Assembly: GCF_000420865.1 (NCBI RefSeq)
Contig: NZ_ATVT01000006.1
Span: forward strand, 165,180-229,179
Length of the DNA stretch: 64,000 bases
Source: Butyrivibrio sp. XPD2006
GTDB taxonomy: Bacteria; Bacillota; Clostridia; Lachnospirales; Lachnospiraceae
Reading direction: 5' to 3'
Of the stretch, positions 1 to 8,821 are shown one piece after another. Within the stretch, counting starts at the first letter, position 1; every line of letters starts with the position of its first letter. Made by a program: the position numbers and the translations under genes. The notes under the pieces are model-generated. The model saw only the letters and a program-made list of their open reading frames with translations. It was not told the DNA's origin and made no database searches.

Positions 1-103
1 ACACTTTCATGATACCGGCTGCTGACAAATCTCTTGTAAAATATACAACAGATTCTGCACCTGTTCTCTCATCGTAGGGTACATATCTTGATCCGTCAGT
101 CAT
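1..103 (-). CDS. N-terminus of a protein, possibly DUF362 family (partial)
   Basis: Only the first 34 codons are inside the window. The start is the ATG at 103, eight bases behind a strong AAGGAGG. The protein begins MTDGSRYVPYDERTGAESVV and continues with a VYFTRDLSAAGIMKV segment. This resembles the start of DUF362 (ferredoxin-like, radical or Fe-S associated) proteins, where a YFTxDLS segment precedes a KLHTGE motif. That motif would lie outside the window, so the assignment is tentative. It is on the same strand as the following genes but separated by 53 bases from the next stop codon. Confidence 0.6.
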   Translation of the reverse strand, partial: MTDGSRYVPYDERTGAESVVYFTRDLSAAGIMKV

Positions 104-155
104 CGCTTTGTTACCTCCTTTTTTGGTATGAATTCATTATAACAAAAAATGGTCA

Positions 156-935
156 TTATTCGTCATAGTAGTGGAATGCTGTGGCAAGTTCATCATAGCA
201 CTCCCCTCGGTTGCCGTAAGACAGATGATCGCCTGCGCTGAACAAGTAGCAGAAAGGCTTCTCCTCGCTGAAACGATATGGCAGAAATCCCCATAGCTTG
301 TACATACTGTCAGCAAAAGACGAAAGATCACTGCCTTTGAAGTATTCTGCAAGGACGCCCATGAGTCTTTTGCCAAATTCCGCCTTATCAAAGTCGCGCT
401 CTTCCATCAGCCTGAAAGTATGCATGACTGCATTCTTGGTTGTTTGGTACTTAAGCTCGGTGGCATCTTCATCCTCCGGATCAGCCATCAGAATTTCATC
501 AAGAGCTTCCTTATAAAGCTCATCGTCTTGCAATCCCACACCGTACAGAAGAGCGAAGACATACAGATCAATGTATGTATATCTGCTTCTTGATGATTCG
601 TTGCGCTCTTTGAACCACTCATGCTCCTGGTTGTGCTCTGTCAGCCACTCTTTTACCGTTTCCGCAGCTGATTTGTAGCATTCAAGGTCCTTGTAGCCGC
701 CTCTTGCCCACTCCCTGACACGGTATTTCTCGGAGACTAAGGTGTAGCCATCAACCGGAAGGATTTTTCCAAACTCCTCTTTTCCGATTGTCACAGTACA
801 AGGAGCGATAGGACCAAAGCCATAATCTGATTCAGATCCTACATACTCCATGCAAAAAGGGCATATAACAAGATAGTTCGGTCCGCTCTTAAGGTTGTAA
901 AATCTGTCGCAGGTTTTGCAGTAAAACTTAGTCAT
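156..935 (-). CDS. Hypothetical protein with N-terminal zinc ribbon
   Basis: This is a 259-residue soluble protein that I do not recognise as a family. Residues 6-28 contain CxxC, fifteen residues, CxxC (Cys6, Cys9, Cys25, Cys28), a typical zinc-ribbon knuckle. The remainder is acidic and helical, with a stretch around residues 120-200 that could be TPR-like. There is no signal peptide or membrane segment. The ATG at 935 follows AGGAATTTTTAG. The upstream gap to the namZ stop codon contains a shortened copy of a REP-like repeat. A nucleic-acid or protein-binding role is possible from the zinc ribbon, but nothing in the neighbourhood points to a function. Confidence 0.8.
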   Translation of the reverse strand: MTKFYCKTCDRFYNLKSGPNYLVICPFCMEYVGSESDYGFGPIAPCTVTIGKEEFGKILPVDGYTLVSEKYRVREWARGGYKDLECYKSAAETVKEWLTEHNQEHEWFKERNESSRSRYTYIDLYVFALLYGVGLQDDELYKEALDEILMADPEDEDATELKYQTTKNAVMHTFRLMEERDFDKAEFGKRLMGVLAEYFKGSDLSSFADSMYKLWGFLPYRFSEEKPFCYLFSAGDHLSYGNRGECYDELATAFHYYDE

Positions 936-950
936 CTAAAAATTCCTCGT

Positions 951-974
951 TTTTGGTCCCTGGGGTCCATTTTA
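951..974 (-). repeat. REP-like palindrome, internally deleted copy
   Basis: The segment TGGTCCCTGGGGTCCA (954-969), flanked by T-runs, matches both ends of the 29-bp repeats at 5458, 8793, 8826 and 12682 but lacks the central ACTCCGTCCCC part. It starts about three bases past the stop codon of the muramidase gene, the same placement as the full copies. Confidence 0.7.
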
Positions 975-2306
975 TTCGTAGAGCAGGTATGGCTCTCGTT
1001 GAGCCTTGAAGGCCTCGATGTCGTCCTGCCATGAGGCTTTGATCTCGTCGGCGGACTTGCCGGCAATGATCTGCTTGCGGAGGTCATCGGAGCCGCTAAG
1101 GTAATCAATCCAATACTTGGCACCGTTTGGCTCGTTATCAAAAAAGTCCATGTCCGGATTGGCTTCGTGGAAATCGTTGTAGGCATCGATGAGGTAATTA
1201 AGATTGATGCCTGCTGCCCAGATGTCTTCTAAGGGTATGTCCGAAAGGTCTTTTCCATAGCAGAGTTCTCCCTCGAAGGGCGGGTTGTTTGCCCCCTCCA
1301 TGTCCTGTGGCGTGAAGGTGTAGGGATTGGCCTCCTGCGGCAGGTACGGGCTTCCGTAGATCTCAAAAGGCATGTCTGTGCCTCTCCCCACGGAGACGTA
1401 GGTGTTCTCGAAAAAGCAGGTGGAAGCATAAAGGTAGACCGCACGCATGTCCTTCAGGTTTGGTGAAGGCCTGCGGATCAGGGTAGTCTTCATGTCGTGA
1501 GTGTAGTTCAGGCATGGGATAACAGTGAGGTTGCAGGCGTCTTTGCCTGCGGCAAGCCACCCTTCGCCGTTGATCATCTGTGCCAGCTCGCCCCAGGTCA
1601 TTCCATAAACGATAGGAATCGGGAGCTGCCCCACTCTTGATTTATATTTCTCCTGAAGGATTGGGCCGTCAACGTAGAATCCGTTGGGATTGGGCCTGTC
1701 CAGGATGATAACTCCTTTTCCCGCCGACGCGCAGGCGTCCATCAGGTAGTACATTGAAATGTAATAGGTATAGTAGCGAAGCCCCACGTCCTGCATGTCT
1801 ACGACGAGGACATCGAAGGTGTCCATATCCTCAGCAGATGGGTAGTGTGAATTTCCGCGATAGAGCGAGAGGATCGGGACTCCTGTCTTTTCATCTATTG
1901 AATCATTCACTGATTCTCCGGCATCTTCTGTTCCGCGGAAGCCATGCTCCGGAGAGAAGACAGCAGTGACATTGACGTCATGCTCTATCAGGGCATCGAG
2001 GATATGCTGGTCCTTGTCACCCACTATTCCTGTATGGTTGGAGAAAAGAGCTACTCTCTTACCCGCAAGTAGTGGGATGTAAACATCAAACTGCTCATCG
2101 CCGAGAGTTAAGGGTTGTTCGGCTTCAACAGCAGGATCCGTGATTTCCGGCTCAGGCTCTTCAGGCGCTTCAGGCGCTTCTGCTGTAGCTGCCGCAGATA
2201 CCGGCTCCGAAGCAAACTCTTTTTCCGAATTATCTATGTCTCCGCATGCCACACAGCTGAGGGCAAGCGCGACTGTCATTATGATAGATAGCGGTTTTCT
2301 AAGCAT
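972..2306 (-). CDS. namZ: NamZ-type exo-beta-N-acetylmuramidase lipoprotein (DUF1343)
   Basis: This 444-residue protein belongs to the DUF1343/NamZ family (exo-beta-N-acetylmuramidases that release MurNAc from muropeptide ends). Residues 1-21 form a hydrophobic signal with cysteines at 18 and 21, so it is probably an exported lipoprotein. An acidic, Ala/Glu/Pro-rich linker (about 25-65) precedes the catalytic domain. Family hallmarks are LFSNHTG, FSPEHGFRG, the VVDMQDVGLRYYTY segment and ILDRPNPNG, followed by a C-terminal domain. The start overlaps the stop of the HAD gene as TAATG, so the two are translationally coupled. A role in cell-wall muropeptide recycling or scavenging is inferred from the family. 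Confidence 0.9.
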   Translation of the reverse strand: MLRKPLSIIMTVALALSCVACGDIDNSEKEFASEPVSAAATAEAPEAPEEPEPEITDPAVEAEQPLTLGDEQFDVYIPLLAGKRVALFSNHTGIVGDKDQHILDALIEHDVNVTAVFSPEHGFRGTEDAGESVNDSIDEKTGVPILSLYRGNSHYPSAEDMDTFDVLVVDMQDVGLRYYTYYISMYYLMDACASAGKGVIILDRPNPNGFYVDGPILQEKYKSRVGQLPIPIVYGMTWGELAQMINGEGWLAAGKDACNLTVIPCLNYTHDMKTTLIRRPSPNLKDMRAVYLYASTCFFENTYVSVGRGTDMPFEIYGSPYLPQEANPYTFTPQDMEGANNPPFEGELCYGKDLSDIPLEDIWAAGINLNYLIDAYNDFHEANPDMDFFDNEPNGAKYWIDYLSGSDDLRKQIIAGKSADEIKASWQDDIEAFKAQREPYLLYE

Positions 2307-2785
2307 TAATGTTGCTCCATGAAGATCATTGGGTGGGCGGTGCAGAACGGTGTCTGCGCCATGTATCTGCCTAAAGTGTCGTCGTTGTCATCCATGAGGA
2401 CTACCGATTCAGGTGAAATGCCAGGAAAAAGCTCTTTTACCTTGTTAATGACAATCTGTGGCTTCTCGGCAGCTTCCAGGGTGTAGAAGCAGTGGTCGGC
2501 AGGGATTCCGTATAGACGCTCAACCATCTCCGATTTCCACTCCTCATGGCCATGGGGTTCTCTTGATATGCAAAAGAGCCTGTTCACATCGTGACTTTTG
2601 ATGTAGTTGTACAGGGGCTCGAGCCTCTTGCAGTCTGCGTAGATGTTGACGTCCCTGAACTGTGGCGTACCGTCAAGCTCATGGTGGGCATGGTGCTCTC
2701 CGTAGTTATAGCTTGTCAACGTGCCGTCTATGTCGAAGAACACTACTGTATCCGGTTTATGTAGGATTTCCCATATTTTGCTCAT
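2306..2785 (-). CDS. HAD-superfamily phosphatase-like protein
   Basis: This is a 159-residue HAD-fold protein. The DIDGT motif near residue 18 carries the nucleophile and acid/base aspartates. A Ser/Arg segment (FCISREP) is in the motif II region, and VVLMDDNDDTL near the C-terminus supplies the motif IV acidic residues. The start chosen is the ATG at 2785, behind GGAGAAAAATTCAAT; the longer upstream reading has no ribosome site and would cross the promoter. It is the first gene of a two-gene unit with namZ (TAATG overlap), so the substrate may be a sugar phosphate from cell-wall turnover; that is inference only. Confidence 0.85.
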   Translation of the reverse strand: MSKIWEILHKPDTVVFFDIDGTLTSYNYGEHHAHHELDGTPQFRDVNIYADCKRLEPLYNYIKSHDVNRLFCISREPHGHEEWKSEMVERLYGIPADHCFYTLEAAEKPQIVINKVKELFPGISPESVVLMDDNDDTLGRYMAQTPFCTAHPMIFMEQH

Positions 2786-2821
2786 ATTGAATTTTTCTCC
2801 TGTGTTTGTGGTGCTCCATCT

Positions 2822-2831
2822 ATTATAGCAA
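2822..2831 (-). promoter_or_regulatory. Extended -10 promoter of the HAD-namZ unit
   Basis: On the minus strand the sequence TGCTATAAT (TATAAT at 2827-2822) is a perfect extended -10 element about 40 bases upstream of the HAD start. No good -35 hexamer is visible, which is tolerated in extended -10 promoters. It lies in the 106-base divergent gap with the oxidase gene. Confidence 0.6.
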
Positions 2832-2891
2832 ATCAGGCGGCATGTTATGTTAAAATGGTAGAAGCTAATTCTTGAATAAGGAGTATAGACT

Positions 2892-3368
2892 ATGTTTAGA
2901 AAAATGAGAAGATTTGCCCAGCAGATACCTGAAGAAAATTGCATCGAGATCTTGAAAACCGAGCCCAGAGGTGTGCTCTCTGTTCTTGGCGATGACGGAT
3001 ATCCATACGGCATTGTGTTGGATCACTGGTACTGCGAGGAAGATGGCAAGCTCTACTTCCACGGAGCCAAGGAAGGTCATAAGCTCGATGCCATCAAGGC
3101 TTGCGACAAAGTCAGCTATTGCGTCTACGATGAAGGCTATCGCAAAGAGGGCGAATGGGCGCTGAATATAAACAGTGTTGTCATCTTTGGCCGCATGAAA
3201 CTCGTCGACGACCCGGAGAAGGCCAGAGAAATCTGTACTCAGCTCTGTCGCAAGTTCACCGATGACGAAGAATATCTTCAAAAAGAGCTAAAAAATGCCC
3301 TGCCACGTGTCCAGTGCCTGGAACTGACACCGGAGCATATGACAGGGAAACTGGTTAATGAGTCATGA
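2892..3368 (+). CDS. Pyridoxamine 5'-phosphate oxidase family flavoprotein
   Basis: This is a 158-residue single-domain split-barrel protein of the PNPOx-like superfamily, in the group related to NimA 5-nitroimidazole reductases. The segments GVLSVLGDDGYPYGIVLDHWY and LYFHGAKEGHKLDAI match the FMN-binding strands of this group. The ATG at 2892 follows AATAAGGAGTATAGACT. It is a lone plus-strand gene transcribed away from the HAD-namZ unit and ends at a hairpin terminator shared with the next gene. An FMN or F420-like cofactor is expected; the substrate cannot be read from sequence. Confidence 0.88.
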   Translation: MFRKMRRFAQQIPEENCIEILKTEPRGVLSVLGDDGYPYGIVLDHWYCEEDGKLYFHGAKEGHKLDAIKACDKVSYCVYDEGYRKEGEWALNINSVVIFGRMKLVDDPEKAREICTQLCRKFTDDEEYLQKELKNALPRVQCLELTPEHMTGKLVNES

Positions 3369-3372
3369 ACAG

Positions 3373-3400
3373 AAAAAAGGCGCAGCCCAATGGCTGCGCC
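3373..3400 (-). terminator. Terminator between convergent genes
   Basis: A perfect 9-bp stem (GGCGCAGCC / GGCTGCGCC, 3379-3387 and 3392-3400) with a CAAT loop is preceded by AAAAAA. Read on the minus strand it is a stem followed by a U-run, so it terminates the Rpn-type gene; it may slow plus-strand transcription too. Confidence 0.85.
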
Positions 3401-3405
3401 GCTAA

Positions 3406-4389
3406 TTACTGCTTCCACTCTTCATATATCTTTTCTACATCATAGTCAGGAAGGTACTTCTCAGCTACGGAACAGATTCCCTTTACGTACTCTTCATCTT
3501 CTTCAACTTCTGAAGCTATGATTTCTACACTTTTACCTTTTAATAGCTTTTTGCAAATAAGCCCTATTAGGCTCTGTTCTTTTCCTATTTCTTTTCCTAT
3601 TTCAGTTCCTTCATCCTTAGCTTCCTGAACCAGGATTCTTTCTCTATCCCATTGTTGCATATATTTCTTGGTTACCTCCGGTCTTTTCTTGATCTTTGAT
3701 ACGACTGTTTCGAGGTTGTTTACTTCAGGATTTGATGCGTTTATCTTCTCTCCTGATACTATATATTTTAACACTTCCATAAGGCGTTTTCCATGCGATG
3801 GAGACAGAGATTCATTGATCTTACCATTGCAGTATAAATACAAGTGTGATATCCCATCCATGTATTCAACGTCAGGATGAGTTGTCAAAACTGTACCTGC
3901 CTCATAGTAAATATCCCCTGCATCAAAAGGGTCATATGAAAGAATCGTGATTGACACAAAATTAGGCAAATTGTTATAGTTCATGCCAGATTCCAGATAT
4001 CTGCTATCAATCAGGGAGTTGTAAAATCGTAATCTCTTTGGAAGAGATGCTTTATCTGCAATTCTGTTCTCCATTTCAACATCATAGATTGTTGCACTTA
4101 CCTTCCCGTCTTCCTCTTCCGTCACATGTGCATCCAGCCTGATACCGTGGTATTTAGTATCAAAAGCCTGAAACTGTTTTTGTGCTGTCACCCGGATTTC
4201 CTTGATCTCACGGTCAAAAACTGTTCTTAGAATAGCCCCTATGACCACTTTTGCATCTTCCTCATTCTCAATAGAGCTGTCAAATAAGAATCCATCTATG
4301 AGGTTCATGGATTCCACTGCTTTTCTGGCATCAGCATAAGAGATGCCAATTTCCTGCATTTGCTTTGCAGGCATTACCTTGTTGTTCAT
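3406..4389 (-). CDS. Rpn-family PD-(D/E)XK nuclease / transposase-like protein
   Basis: This 327-residue protein resembles the Rpn (recombination-promoting nuclease) / PDDEXK_2 group that is multi-copy in Lachnospiraceae. The nuclease core is near residues 75-115: HGIRLDAHV followed by ATIYDVEMEN, supplying the D...ExE pattern in place of the usual ExK/Q. The middle region (LRFYNSLIDSRYLESGMNYNNLPN) is the conserved family block, and the C-terminus has a lysine-rich tail with a short EIGKEIGKE repeat. The ATG at 4389 follows AAAGGAAAAGTTTT. It stands alone with its own terminator. DNA cleavage is expected from the family; its role is not established. Confidence 0.85.
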   Translation of the reverse strand: MNNKVMPAKQMQEIGISYADARKAVESMNLIDGFLFDSSIENEEDAKVVIGAILRTVFDREIKEIRVTAQKQFQAFDTKYHGIRLDAHVTEEEDGKVSATIYDVEMENRIADKASLPKRLRFYNSLIDSRYLESGMNYNNLPNFVSITILSYDPFDAGDIYYEAGTVLTTHPDVEYMDGISHLYLYCNGKINESLSPSHGKRLMEVLKYIVSGEKINASNPEVNNLETVVSKIKKRPEVTKKYMQQWDRERILVQEAKDEGTEIGKEIGKEQSLIGLICKKLLKGKSVEIIASEVEEDEEYVKGICSVAEKYLPDYDVEKIYEEWKQ

Positions 4390-4541
4390 AAAACTTTTCC
4401 TTTCTTTGATGAGATATTACCAGCGAAATGCTGATGCCTCTGCGAACGCAAAAGGCTTTGCTCTGAATGAGCGCGAAGATTATATTAGCACCAAATTCTT
4501 AAGATTTACCATCGAAATTTCTTAAGATTTCTTAAGAATTA

Positions 4542-4569
4542 AAAAGACCCACCACATAAAAGTGGTGGG
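4542..4569 (-). terminator. Terminator of the J-domain gene
   Basis: CCCACCAC (4548-4555) pairs perfectly with GTGGTGGG (4562-4569) over an ATAAAA loop; the A-run before it becomes a U-run on the minus strand. It lies just past the stop codon of the J-domain gene. Confidence 0.85.
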
Positions 4570-4577
4570 AAAGCTTA

Positions 4578-5447
4578 CTAAACCTGCAATCTATTTCTTA
4601 TCCTGTCACTGTAAGAGACCGGAATGTCTTTTAACCCCGCAGGAATCACAAGGCGAATGACAACATATATCCGTGATCCGTGGCGTCTGTCGTTATCGCA
4701 TTTTGTAGCAGTAGCACGAACTTCAACTTCAGGATCTTCGAGAAGCGGCAGAATCACATAATAGAGTTCATCCGCATCGAACGAAACAGTCCCCAATACT
4801 TTCCCTGTCACTATTTCTTCTACGACTGCCCTGTCTTCTCTAAGGTAGATGTTTAGAGGCTCTCCGGCTGTTGCCGATGCATCTTTTACAAATCCCCCAA
4901 ACACAAAAATTTCCGACTTATCATCTTCTCCGACCTTCCTGCCGAGCTTTCTGGCGGCATCCGCCGGGAGGACATACTCCTGCATCATGAGGTGGAAAAT
5001 GTCTTTTACCAGATCAGAAGTCGGCGTGGCATCGTAATCAGTTATGACTTCCTTGCACGCCTCAAGGACGCTCTTGGAAAAGAGCCTGAACTCCTCCATA
5101 TCAGGGTCCCAGACAAATCTGCCTCTAGCCATCCTGGACAAAGGCAGCTCTTCATCATACATCTTGAACTGAACGTAGATGTTCCTCTCGGAAAAGGCAT
5201 TCCTGTTCTCAAAGGCGTCCCAGGTAAACTCATAAGGATCATAGCCTGATTCGCTCTCCGATTCCCTGATCTTCCGGTAAGCTTCTATGACCTGTCTGAT
5301 CTTATCATCATCTTCGGGATCTCTTTTCCCGGTAGGATCAGAGTCCGGATGATACAGGATCAGAAGCTTTTTGTATTTGGTTTTGACTGTCCTGGGATCA
5401 TCCTTTTGCGACGCACCCAGGATCTTGTATGCTTCTTTTAATGTCAT
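4578..5447 (-). CDS. J-domain (DnaJ-like) protein
   Basis: This 289-residue protein has an N-terminal J domain (about residues 1-65): MTLKEAYKILGA, a basic helix (TVKTKYKKLLILYHPDSD) with the HPD motif at about residues 34-36, and a final helix ending in YRKIRE. Residues 70-289 are a C-terminal domain that I do not recognise; there is no Gly/Phe-rich or zinc-finger region, so it is not a canonical DnaJ but a J-protein that may recruit Hsp70 to a specific client. Only a weak GAGAT lies before the ATG, because a REP-like repeat abuts the start. Confidence 0.85.
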   Translation of the reverse strand: MTLKEAYKILGASQKDDPRTVKTKYKKLLILYHPDSDPTGKRDPEDDDKIRQVIEAYRKIRESESESGYDPYEFTWDAFENRNAFSERNIYVQFKMYDEELPLSRMARGRFVWDPDMEEFRLFSKSVLEACKEVITDYDATPTSDLVKDIFHLMMQEYVLPADAARKLGRKVGEDDKSEIFVFGGFVKDASATAGEPLNIYLREDRAVVEEIVTGKVLGTVSFDADELYYVILPLLEDPEVEVRATATKCDNDRRHGSRIYVVIRLVIPAGLKDIPVSYSDRIRNRLQV

Positions 5448-5457
5448 ATCTCAAAAA

Positions 5458-5486
5458 TGGTCCCCTACCTCCGTCCCCAGGGGTCA
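5458..5486 (-). repeat. REP-like 29-bp palindrome
   Basis: This copy reads TGGTCCCCTACCTCCGTCCC then CAGGGGTCA. It lies four bases past the helicase stop codon and eleven bases before the J-domain start. Inverted CCCCT / AGGGG arms allow a small hairpin. Confidence 0.85.
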
Positions 5487-5489
5487 AAA

Positions 5490-8400
5490 TTATCTGGTCA
5501 GTATGGTGTGGGCGGTGGTTACACAGAGGGATTTAGACCATGCCTTGGAGTCGCCGACTATGTAGAGTCGGTACTTGGCTCTGGTGACTGCGACGTTTAC
5601 TATGTTGTTGTTGACCCATCTGATGGCACCACTGCTGGCATCGCCGGCGTCACATCCGAGAAGGAATATGACTTCATTTGCTTCCTTGCCCTGGAATGTG
5701 TGAACAGTGCCTATTTTTCTGTTCTCGTAATCGAGGATATATTCCTGGTCTATCTTCGTATCGGGATGGCTCTTACAGTAAGATGCAATGTATTCCTTTA
5801 TCCCGGCAACGACACTCACAAAGGGCGAGATAATGTAGATATCGGGTTCTTTGCTCTTGGCAAAAGACATCTCTAAAAGCTCGCAAACTGCTTCTCCCTG
5901 TGCTTCAACGAAATGATTGCCGTTACCCTTCTCCTGCCCCGTTACATCTATCCACTCAGACTTATCTTTTGTAAGAGTAGCTCTGACTTCTTCCTTGGGA
6001 CTCAACGTCTGCTGCTTCATGATCCCATTGTATGACAGATAATTAGAGATATCATACATAGGCGAAATGCAGCGTCTGTGAACAATCAGAGGGGAGCCTA
6101 CCCACTCTTTTACCCCATTGCCGTCATCTAAATATGTACCAAGGAAGTTGAGTTTATCGGCAAAGCTTTGCACCGACACATTCTTCTGCTTGTAAAAGTT
6201 CAACTGTTCATCATTGAAAGCGTACTTGAGCAGCGCCAGATCATCGGTTACAACAGGCTCGATCTGCTTTGGATCACCCACAATTATGGCTTTTCTGCTT
6301 CTGTAGAGAGCGCCAACAGCCATCTGAGGCTGAGCCTGTCCGGCCTCATCCACTACCAGCATCCCTATGACTCCCGGCCTTTTGACATCCCTCAAAAAGC
6401 TTCCTACAGAGGCAAAGGTCGTCGAGATAACAGGCACAAACAAAAACAGCGTCTGCAGCAGGGCCGGTACCATCTGCTCTTTGTCTGTCTGCGAGAATTC
6501 AACCTTCTTGCCGTCATCCCCCATTCGAAGGCCCCAATACTGCCCAAGGGTTTTGAAATTATCCCTGCAATGATTGGAGCAGAGCACAAACTCCTTGTTC
6601 AGCCTCATCGCCAGAAAGAACAGCTTCTCCCTCTCCCTGTTATAGCGCTGGGTAAACCATGGATTGCTAACCTGCGCATCTGTCGAAGTCTTGGCATTAG
6701 GATCCAGCAGCGCGTCAACAAAAGTCTTATCAAGTGCCTTGAATTCACCCATCTGCCCACTCTTTTTTAGTTCTTCGAGAGCTCTTTTCGCTTTCTCTTC
6801 AGACACCTCAAGCTCCGCAGCCTTGCGCTCCAATCTATCAGCCAGTCCATAAACCGAGTCAAACTTCTTCCTGTTAAATATCTTTGTCAAAAGACCTACA
6901 GAATTCCTGTAATCAACAACCTGCCTATTAAGTTCGAGGATCTTATCGGAAATCTCGCCGCTTTCAGAAGCCATAACATGCTTCCTGATATCCTCAATCT
7001 CCGCCTGCATCCTGCGTACCTTGGACAGCTGGCTGTTAAACTCATCCCTTACTTTACGGTACTGCTCCCTTCGCTCTATCGCCGTTTCCGTCTTGCGATA
7101 GAAGTCTATATCAAGCTTGATCAGTGCCTCGCTGTAGAAACGGGAAAGATTAGACTTTTTACCCATAGGCGCAGCAATCAGTCCCCATGCATCATTGTCG
7201 TCGATTATCTTTCTGGCAAAGTTCGTAAAATATATGTCCTTATACTTTTCACCTGCCTTAGTCTCCTCTATGCATTCAGACTTCTCAAGGTCAAAAAGAT
7301 CGCTGACCTCCTTAAGCGCCTCGATCATCTCCTCTGTGTCATTCTTCCCGGGCTCAAGGTCCTTTAGCACGCTCTTGGGAAGCTCTTTTGAAATATTCTC
7401 AACCGCCGCATTGTTGCATGACGTAACCAGCATACTGTAATCATTAACAGACTCGTCTTTTAACGAGTACCACCTCTTGATGTACTGCGAATATGCATGG
7501 CCATCCTTGTCTCCGTGCAAAAACTGATGACTCTCAAAAGCATCATCGGGATTGTTGTACTGCGAGAGCTTTATAGCCCTGTTAACTATATTCCCGACGA
7601 TGATCTCCTTAAGCAGAGTAGTCTTGCCCGTGCCGGGAGGCCCGTTTACGGAAAAGATATTGCAGCTCCCCGCAGTGTTTATGGCAATCTCCTGCATCAT
7701 CGCAGGCATATACTTTGAGGGCCATTTACCCAGAGGCGCCTTCATCGGATCCAGCAGTTCATTGAGCTTGTCCCGGTAAAAGAGCTTGTCATCGGGATTA
7801 ACCAGATCGATCCTTGCAGATGGCTCAAAATCTGTAATCTCTATGTACTTCATCAGATCCTCAGTCATCTTCCCTTGTTCAGAGAGGCTTCCGGTCTTAA
7901 CTTTGTCCAGCACCATGGCTATATCATTGGAAAAGAAATCATGGCTAAGTCCAAGATAGTTGTCGTCTTCCTTTTTGTCTTTTGTCGCTTCATCAGCATA
8001 CATCTGGAAGGAGATTCCATAGACCTCCTCGTAAGGATCCACACCGTCTTCTGCAGCATGCAGGTTGCCGTCGATATACTTGTCCACAATGTAATTATAC
8101 AGTGCGCCTATGTTTTCAAGCTTCACCGTTTCCACAGCCGCGCTTGTATTCTCTGTAATGTCAGAGCTCACTTTCTTATCTGTAAACTTGTCAAAAAACT
8201 TCTCCTCTATGCCCTTTACGTCCATAGCATAATCCTTGGCTCTCAGGTATTTAGACAGATCACCGTCAGAGTTCTTGAGCTTGCCAAGCGCCCACAGGAT
8301 TGGAGAGAGCGACATAGACTTCTCCAAAAATCTACCAGCCGGGCTCAGCTGAAAACTTGCCATGGCGATTCTTTCATTAGTCTTCTCGGGCTTTCTTGAA

Positions 8401-8744
8401 ATGCATGAAGAATCCACCTTTATTGACCTGGAAAGCTCCTCAACGCAAAAATCTCTTTTTACCTTGCCAACATAAACCGTGATGTTTCCCCACAGTTTCA
8501 TTTTGCAGTCGCCGGCTTCTTTTTCTATTATCTGAAAAAGATCCTTATCCATGTCGTCGCTATCGAGCCTGATGAAGGTCTCAAGACACTTAAAGCTCTT
8601 TTTGCCTGCTGCCACTTTGGCCTTGTGTCTTTTAACCTTATTCATGATATCGTAGCTACCCGGATAAGAATCCTGTGATAAAAACTCTATTGCAAACCAG
8701 TAATTCAGTACTTTTTCAGCAAGTGTGCCTTCTGTCTTCCCCAT
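5490..8744 (-). CDS. SF1 DNA/RNA helicase with UvrD-like C-terminal domain
   Basis: This large (1084-residue) superfamily 1 helicase has Walker A NGPPGTGKTTLL near residue 375, a long coiled-coil insertion (about 540-660), Walker B VVDEAGQAQP, a VGDPKQIEPV motif III, and the C-terminal TVHTFQGKEANEVIF and NVAVTRAKYRLYIVGD motifs. This arrangement matches the AAA_11/AAA_12 (Upf1-, SMUBP2-like) helicases. The ATG at 8744 lies six bases after GGGGAAG; an upstream TTG reading repeats the same GGGGAAGACA. Its N-terminal 350 residues are unassigned. Function in nucleic-acid metabolism or defence is possible, but it has no defence partner beside it. Confidence 0.88.
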   Translation of the reverse strand: MGKTEGTLAEKVLNYWFAIEFLSQDSYPGSYDIMNKVKRHKAKVAAGKKSFKCLETFIRLDSDDMDKDLFQIIEKEAGDCKMKLWGNITVYVGKVKRDFCVEELSRSIKVDSSCISRKPEKTNERIAMASFQLSPAGRFLEKSMSLSPILWALGKLKNSDGDLSKYLRAKDYAMDVKGIEEKFFDKFTDKKVSSDITENTSAAVETVKLENIGALYNYIVDKYIDGNLHAAEDGVDPYEEVYGISFQMYADEATKDKKEDDNYLGLSHDFFSNDIAMVLDKVKTGSLSEQGKMTEDLMKYIEITDFEPSARIDLVNPDDKLFYRDKLNELLDPMKAPLGKWPSKYMPAMMQEIAINTAGSCNIFSVNGPPGTGKTTLLKEIIVGNIVNRAIKLSQYNNPDDAFESHQFLHGDKDGHAYSQYIKRWYSLKDESVNDYSMLVTSCNNAAVENISKELPKSVLKDLEPGKNDTEEMIEALKEVSDLFDLEKSECIEETKAGEKYKDIYFTNFARKIIDDNDAWGLIAAPMGKKSNLSRFYSEALIKLDIDFYRKTETAIERREQYRKVRDEFNSQLSKVRRMQAEIEDIRKHVMASESGEISDKILELNRQVVDYRNSVGLLTKIFNRKKFDSVYGLADRLERKAAELEVSEEKAKRALEELKKSGQMGEFKALDKTFVDALLDPNAKTSTDAQVSNPWFTQRYNREREKLFFLAMRLNKEFVLCSNHCRDNFKTLGQYWGLRMGDDGKKVEFSQTDKEQMVPALLQTLFLFVPVISTTFASVGSFLRDVKRPGVIGMLVVDEAGQAQPQMAVGALYRSRKAIIVGDPKQIEPVVTDDLALLKYAFNDEQLNFYKQKNVSVQSFADKLNFLGTYLDDGNGVKEWVGSPLIVHRRCISPMYDISNYLSYNGIMKQQTLSPKEEVRATLTKDKSEWIDVTGQEKGNGNHFVEAQGEAVCELLEMSFAKSKEPDIYIISPFVSVVAGIKEYIASYCKSHPDTKIDQEYILDYENRKIGTVHTFQGKEANEVIFLLGCDAGDASSGAIRWVNNNIVNVAVTRAKYRLYIVGDSKAWSKSLCVTTAHTILTR

Positions 8745-8792
8745 TGTTGTCTTCCCCAACTTTTAATTTTTTAGCTCTTTATGATCACAAAA

Positions 8793-8821
8793 TGGTCCCC
8801 TGACTCCGTCCCCAGGGGTCA
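8793..8821 (-). repeat. REP-like 29-bp palindrome (first of a tandem pair)
   Basis: This copy reads TGGTCCCCTGACTCCGTCCC then CAGGGGTCA. It is directly followed, after four A residues, by a second copy at 8826. Confidence 0.88.

Noticed and set aside
3585..3615. Short tandem repeat encoding EIGKEIGKE in the Rpn-type gene
   Set aside because: Such short repeats are common in the charged tails of this family and do not change the frame.
6168..6770. 200-residue plus-strand open frame opposite the SF1 helicase
   Set aside because: It is the antisense of conserved helicase motifs, has no ribosome site and no recognisable protein features.
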